Shown: one piece after another, positions 61,391 through 64,000 of the stretch
Layout: every line of letters begins with the position of its first letter
How positions within the stretch are numbered: the stretch's first letter is position 1
Source of the DNA: JAGWBF01 sp963663025
Lineage (GTDB): Bacteria > Chloroflexota > Dehalococcoidia > Lucifugimonadales > JAGWBF01
Length of the DNA: 64,000 nucleotides
Assembly: GCA_963663025.1 (NCBI GenBank)
Contig: OY760073.1
Location: forward strand, 1,240,001-1,304,000
Reading direction: 5' to 3'
Program-made: the position numbers and the translations under genes
Notes under the pieces: generated by a model
The model's database searches: none
Seen by the model: only the letters and a program-made list of their open reading frames with translations
What the model was told of the DNA's origin: nothing

Positions 61391-64000
61391 ATGGTGGCGA
61401 AAATGACTGAATCAAAGAAGGAAAGGTACCGTCTTGACCTTGATCTGGGCACTAACTCCATCGGCTGGGCTGCCGTCATCTTGGACGACAAAGGCGATCC
61501 CTGCGGCGTACTGGACATGGGTGTCCGAATCTTCCCCGACGGGCGCGATGCCCAGAGCAAGACGTCCAACGCCGCAGCTCGACGCATAGCCCGGGGCCAA
61601 CGGCGCCGCCGGGACCGCTATCTCCAGCGGCGCAGGGACTTGCTGGAGGCCTTGGTCAAACTTGGCCTGATGCCGCAGGATGAGACAGAACGCAGGGAGC
61701 TGGTACAACGACTCCATGACCCCTATGTCCTGAGAGCCAAGGCCCTGGACCATCCTCTGGAACCCTTCGAGCTGGGGCGGGCCATCTTCCATCTGAACCA
61801 AAGGCGAGGGTTCAAGTCCAACCGCAAGGCGGCAGGCGATGAGTCGGAGAAGACCAAGATAAGCGACCGCATCGACGAGTTGCGTCGCCAGATGCAGGTG
61901 GCTGAGGTACGCACCCTGGGCGAATTCCTGGCGCGCCGCCACGAAAAGCGGGAAACGGTTCGGGCACGCCCGGAACTGGGCCTCTACCCTGACCGGGCCA
62001 TGTACCAGGAGGAGTTCGACGCCGTTCGGAAGGCGCAAGAGGCTCACCACACCCTGACCGGCGAGCAGTGGGGCAGACTACAGGGCATCATATTCTGCCA
62101 GAGGCCCTTAAAGCCCGTGAAGCCGGGATGGTGCCAGTTTGAATACGAACACGAAGAGAGAAGGGCGGCCAAGGCCCTGCCGGTGTTCCAGGAGTTCCGA
62201 ATCCTCCAAGAAGTCAACAACCTGAAAGTGAGAGTCGGGACCGAGCCGGAACGCCCCCTGAATCCCCAGGAACGGGAGCGCGTTCTTAAACGGCTGCGTT
62301 CGGGCAACGGCATCGATCTCGAGAAACCCACTAAGAATCTGGGTCTGCCTCCCGGCACAGTGGTTAACCTGGCGGCCGGCGGACGCAAGTCGATAAAGGG
62401 CGATGAGACCACCGCCAGGCTGGCTTCCTCCGGCCAGCCCGCGACGGCGAAAAGAGCGGTCAGGCCGGGATTGTTCGGTCCAAGGTGGCTCGACCTCTCC
62501 CTGGAGAAACGCAACGACATCGTAAGGTTTCTGCTGGAAACCGCGGAACCCGAAGATATCCGTCAGAAGGCCAAAGATGAGTGGGGTCTGGACAAGGCCC
62601 AAGCCAAAGCCGTTTCGGAGGTCTCCCTTGTCGCGGGCTACGGCAACCTCAGCGAAAAGGCCATCAGCAAGATTATGCCTCACCTGGAAAAGGGGATGCG
62701 ATACGACGAGGCCGTCAAAGAGGTCTATGAACACCACTCGGACTTTCGCAATGAGGAAGCCCACGACTTCCTGCCCTACTACGGCATAGTGCTGCCACGG
62801 GATGCGGTGGGGGCTGACCCAAAGAAAGACCCGGAGAATGAGGGCGAAGCTGCCCGCTACGGGCGCTTCCCCAACCCCACCGTACACATCGGCCTGAATC
62901 AGCTGCGCCGCGTGGTCAACCGCCTCATCGAAGCCCACGGCAAGCCCGAGGATATCGTCGTCGAGCTAACCCGGGACCTGAAGATGAACTGGGAGCAGAA
63001 GCGGGAGAACGAAAGGAGGCAGCGAAAAGGTAGGCAAGACAACGAACGGTTCAGAAAGTGGCTGGAGGATGCCGAGGTGCACGACATCACCGCCGACATG
63101 CTCCGCAAGCTGCGCCTGTGGGAAGAACAGGGTCCTCCCCATGCGCGGGTCTGCCCTTACACCGGCAAGATCCTTACCTTCGAGATGGTGACATCCAGTC
63201 AGACCGAGATCGACCACATCCTGCCCTTCTCCAAAACGCTGGACAATTCATCTGCCAACATGGTGGTATGCATCGCCAGCTCCAATCGGCTCAAGGGCGA
63301 TCGGTCGCCCCATGAAGCCTTCGGCCATAGTTCCGATGGGTATGATTACCAGGACATTTTAGACCGGGTCGCCAACTTCCAGACGCCGGCCAACAAGAAG
63401 CTTTGGCGATTCCAGCAGGACGCCATGAAAGAGTTCGAGAAACAACGCGATTTCCTGGACAGGCAGCTAAACGAGACCAGCTACCTGTCCCGGACCGCCC
63501 GAACCTACCTGTCTTACCTTTACGACGAGAAGGGAGAGGGCCGGCAGCGGGTCCGTGCCGCTCCGGGTCGGATGACCGCCCTGCTTCGACAAGGATGGGG
63601 CCTGGAAGGAATGCTGCGGGCATCCCCCCAGGGAGAGATACTACGCAAGCAGAGGGACGACCACCGACATCATGCCATCGATGCCTTCGTCATCGCCTGC
63701 ACCACCCAGGGGCTTCTCCAGGAGTTCGCCCGGGCCTCTGCCTCGAACGTCAACCCCGAGGAGAGGTTGGAGGCAGTGGCGAACAAGACAAAGCCGTGGA
63801 ATGACTTCCACCGAAACCAGGTGAAGCCCTTCATCGACAAGATAATCATCTCCTACAAGCCCGACCACGGCAGGCGCGGAGTTAAGGGGCAGACCACAGG
63901 GCAGCTTCATAACGAAACGGCCTACGGGTTGGTAGAGTACTCGGAAGACGGCCCCTCCACGGTAGTCGTGCGTAAGAAAGTGGCCGACTTCAAGAAGCGG
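61391..64000 (+). CDS. cas9: Type II CRISPR effector nuclease Cas9 (truncated by right edge)
   Basis: 870 codons are open from ATG 61391 (ATG 61403 also possible) to the edge. RuvC-I has LDLDLGTNSIGW with catalytic Asp18. The Arg-rich bridge helix is ARRIARGQRRRRDRYLQRRR (about residues 63-82). RuvC-II is DIVVELTRDLK with Glu525. The HNH domain has EIDHILPFSKTLDN with His609 and later SSNRLKGD with Asn632. RuvC-III is HRHHAIDAFVIA with His761 and Asp764. All catalytic positions are intact, so it should be active. Spacing resembles subtype II-C (about 1,050-1,100 residues), leaving the PAM-interacting part off the edge. Any cas1, cas2 and array would lie to the right. Confidence 0.95.
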   Translation, partial: MVAKMTESKKERYRLDLDLGTNSIGWAAVILDDKGDPCGVLDMGVRIFPDGRDAQSKTSNAAARRIARGQRRRRDRYLQRRRDLLEALVKLGLMPQDETERRELVQRLHDPYVLRAKALDHPLEPFELGRAIFHLNQRRGFKSNRKAAGDESEKTKISDRIDELRRQMQVAEVRTLGEFLARRHEKRETVRARPELGLYPDRAMYQEEFDAVRKAQEAHHTLTGEQWGRLQGIIFCQRPLKPVKPGWCQFEYEHEERRAAKALPVFQEFRILQEVNNLKVRVGTEPERPLNPQERERVLKRLRSGNGIDLEKPTKNLGLPPGTVVNLAAGGRKSIKGDETTARLASSGQPATAKRAVRPGLFGPRWLDLSLEKRNDIVRFLLETAEPEDIRQKAKDEWGLDKAQAKAVSEVSLVAGYGNLSEKAISKIMPHLEKGMRYDEAVKEVYEHHSDFRNEEAHDFLPYYGIVLPRDAVGADPKKDPENEGEAARYGRFPNPTVHIGLNQLRRVVNRLIEAHGKPEDIVVELTRDLKMNWEQKRENERRQRKGRQDNERFRKWLEDAEVHDITADMLRKLRLWEEQGPPHARVCPYTGKILTFEMVTSSQTEIDHILPFSKTLDNSSANMVVCIASSNRLKGDRSPHEAFGHSSDGYDYQDILDRVANFQTPANKKLWRFQQDAMKEFEKQRDFLDRQLNETSYLSRTARTYLSYLYDEKGEGRQRVRAAPGRMTALLRQGWGLEGMLRASPQGEILRKQRDDHRHHAIDAFVIACTTQGLLQEFARASASNVNPEERLEAVANKTKPWNDFHRNQVKPFIDKIIISYKPDHGRRGVKGQTTGQLHNETAYGLVEYSEDGPSTVVVRKKVADFKKR

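Overview
The window is a high-GC bacterial chromosome segment. Gene content fits a monoderm Chloroflexota (Dehalococcoidia/SAR202-like) bacterium: a T-box controlled ilvBNC-leuA operon, acyl-CoA dehydrogenase and MaoC-type genes, a UGSC-family selenoprotein, and very large surface proteins ending in a proline-rich stalk plus one membrane helix. The taxonomic call is inference from gene content only; there is no rRNA gene and I saw no tRNA gene.

Layout. 1-4065 (minus strand): branched-chain amino-acid operon ilvB-ilvN-ilvC-leuA behind a promoter, T-box leader and attenuator. 4135-8025: EamA transporter, a small acidic protein, an AT-richer restriction-modification cassette (methyltransferase plus TdeIII-like endonuclease) and an orphan HigA-type antitoxin. 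8448-10108: a conserved protein of unknown function and, next to it, a UGSC selenoprotein read through an in-frame UGA, with a SECIS-like hairpin. 10115-10803: dense REP-like repeats, then gyrB and an MFS transporter. 14373-19830 (minus): a seven-gene operon (acyl-CoA dehydrogenase, VOC protein, second acyl-CoA dehydrogenase, RidA, HIT, YqeK, aminotransferase), then an Lrp-type RAM-domain protein and rsmG. 21038-26771: DUF488 protein and three surface proteins (lamin-tail lipoprotein, large lipoprotein, metzincin protease). 27025-32286: a duplicated-domain protein, alpha/beta hydrolase, amidase, thioesterase, AAA ATPase. 32579-37609: IscA and YgfZ-like proteins, then MaoC-like pair, plsX, fabG and an esterase. 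37640-41876: PPOX protein, a one-protein HTH/ATPase/STAS-like regulator, DUF1801 protein, and an NCS2 permease with an extra cytosolic domain.

41985-55188 is a giant surface protein gene (3745 codons uninterrupted, then a frameshifted 3' end) built from three tandem mega-modules. It is followed by a zinc-uptake locus (Fur/Zur-type regulator, znuA, znuC, znuB) and a YihY-type membrane protein. Every gene between about 53.15 and 59.5 kb carries one or more single-base frameshifts, which points to poor local consensus or to local decay. A 364-residue amphipathic repeat protein (minus strand) faces a type II Cas9 gene that begins at 61391 and runs off the right edge with 870 codons visible; RuvC-I, bridge helix, RuvC-II, HNH and RuvC-III are all present with intact catalytic residues.

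Most noteworthy: the truncated cas9, the UGA-interrupted selenoprotein that ordinary gene calling would split, the T-box leader, the modular giant protein, and the frameshift cluster.
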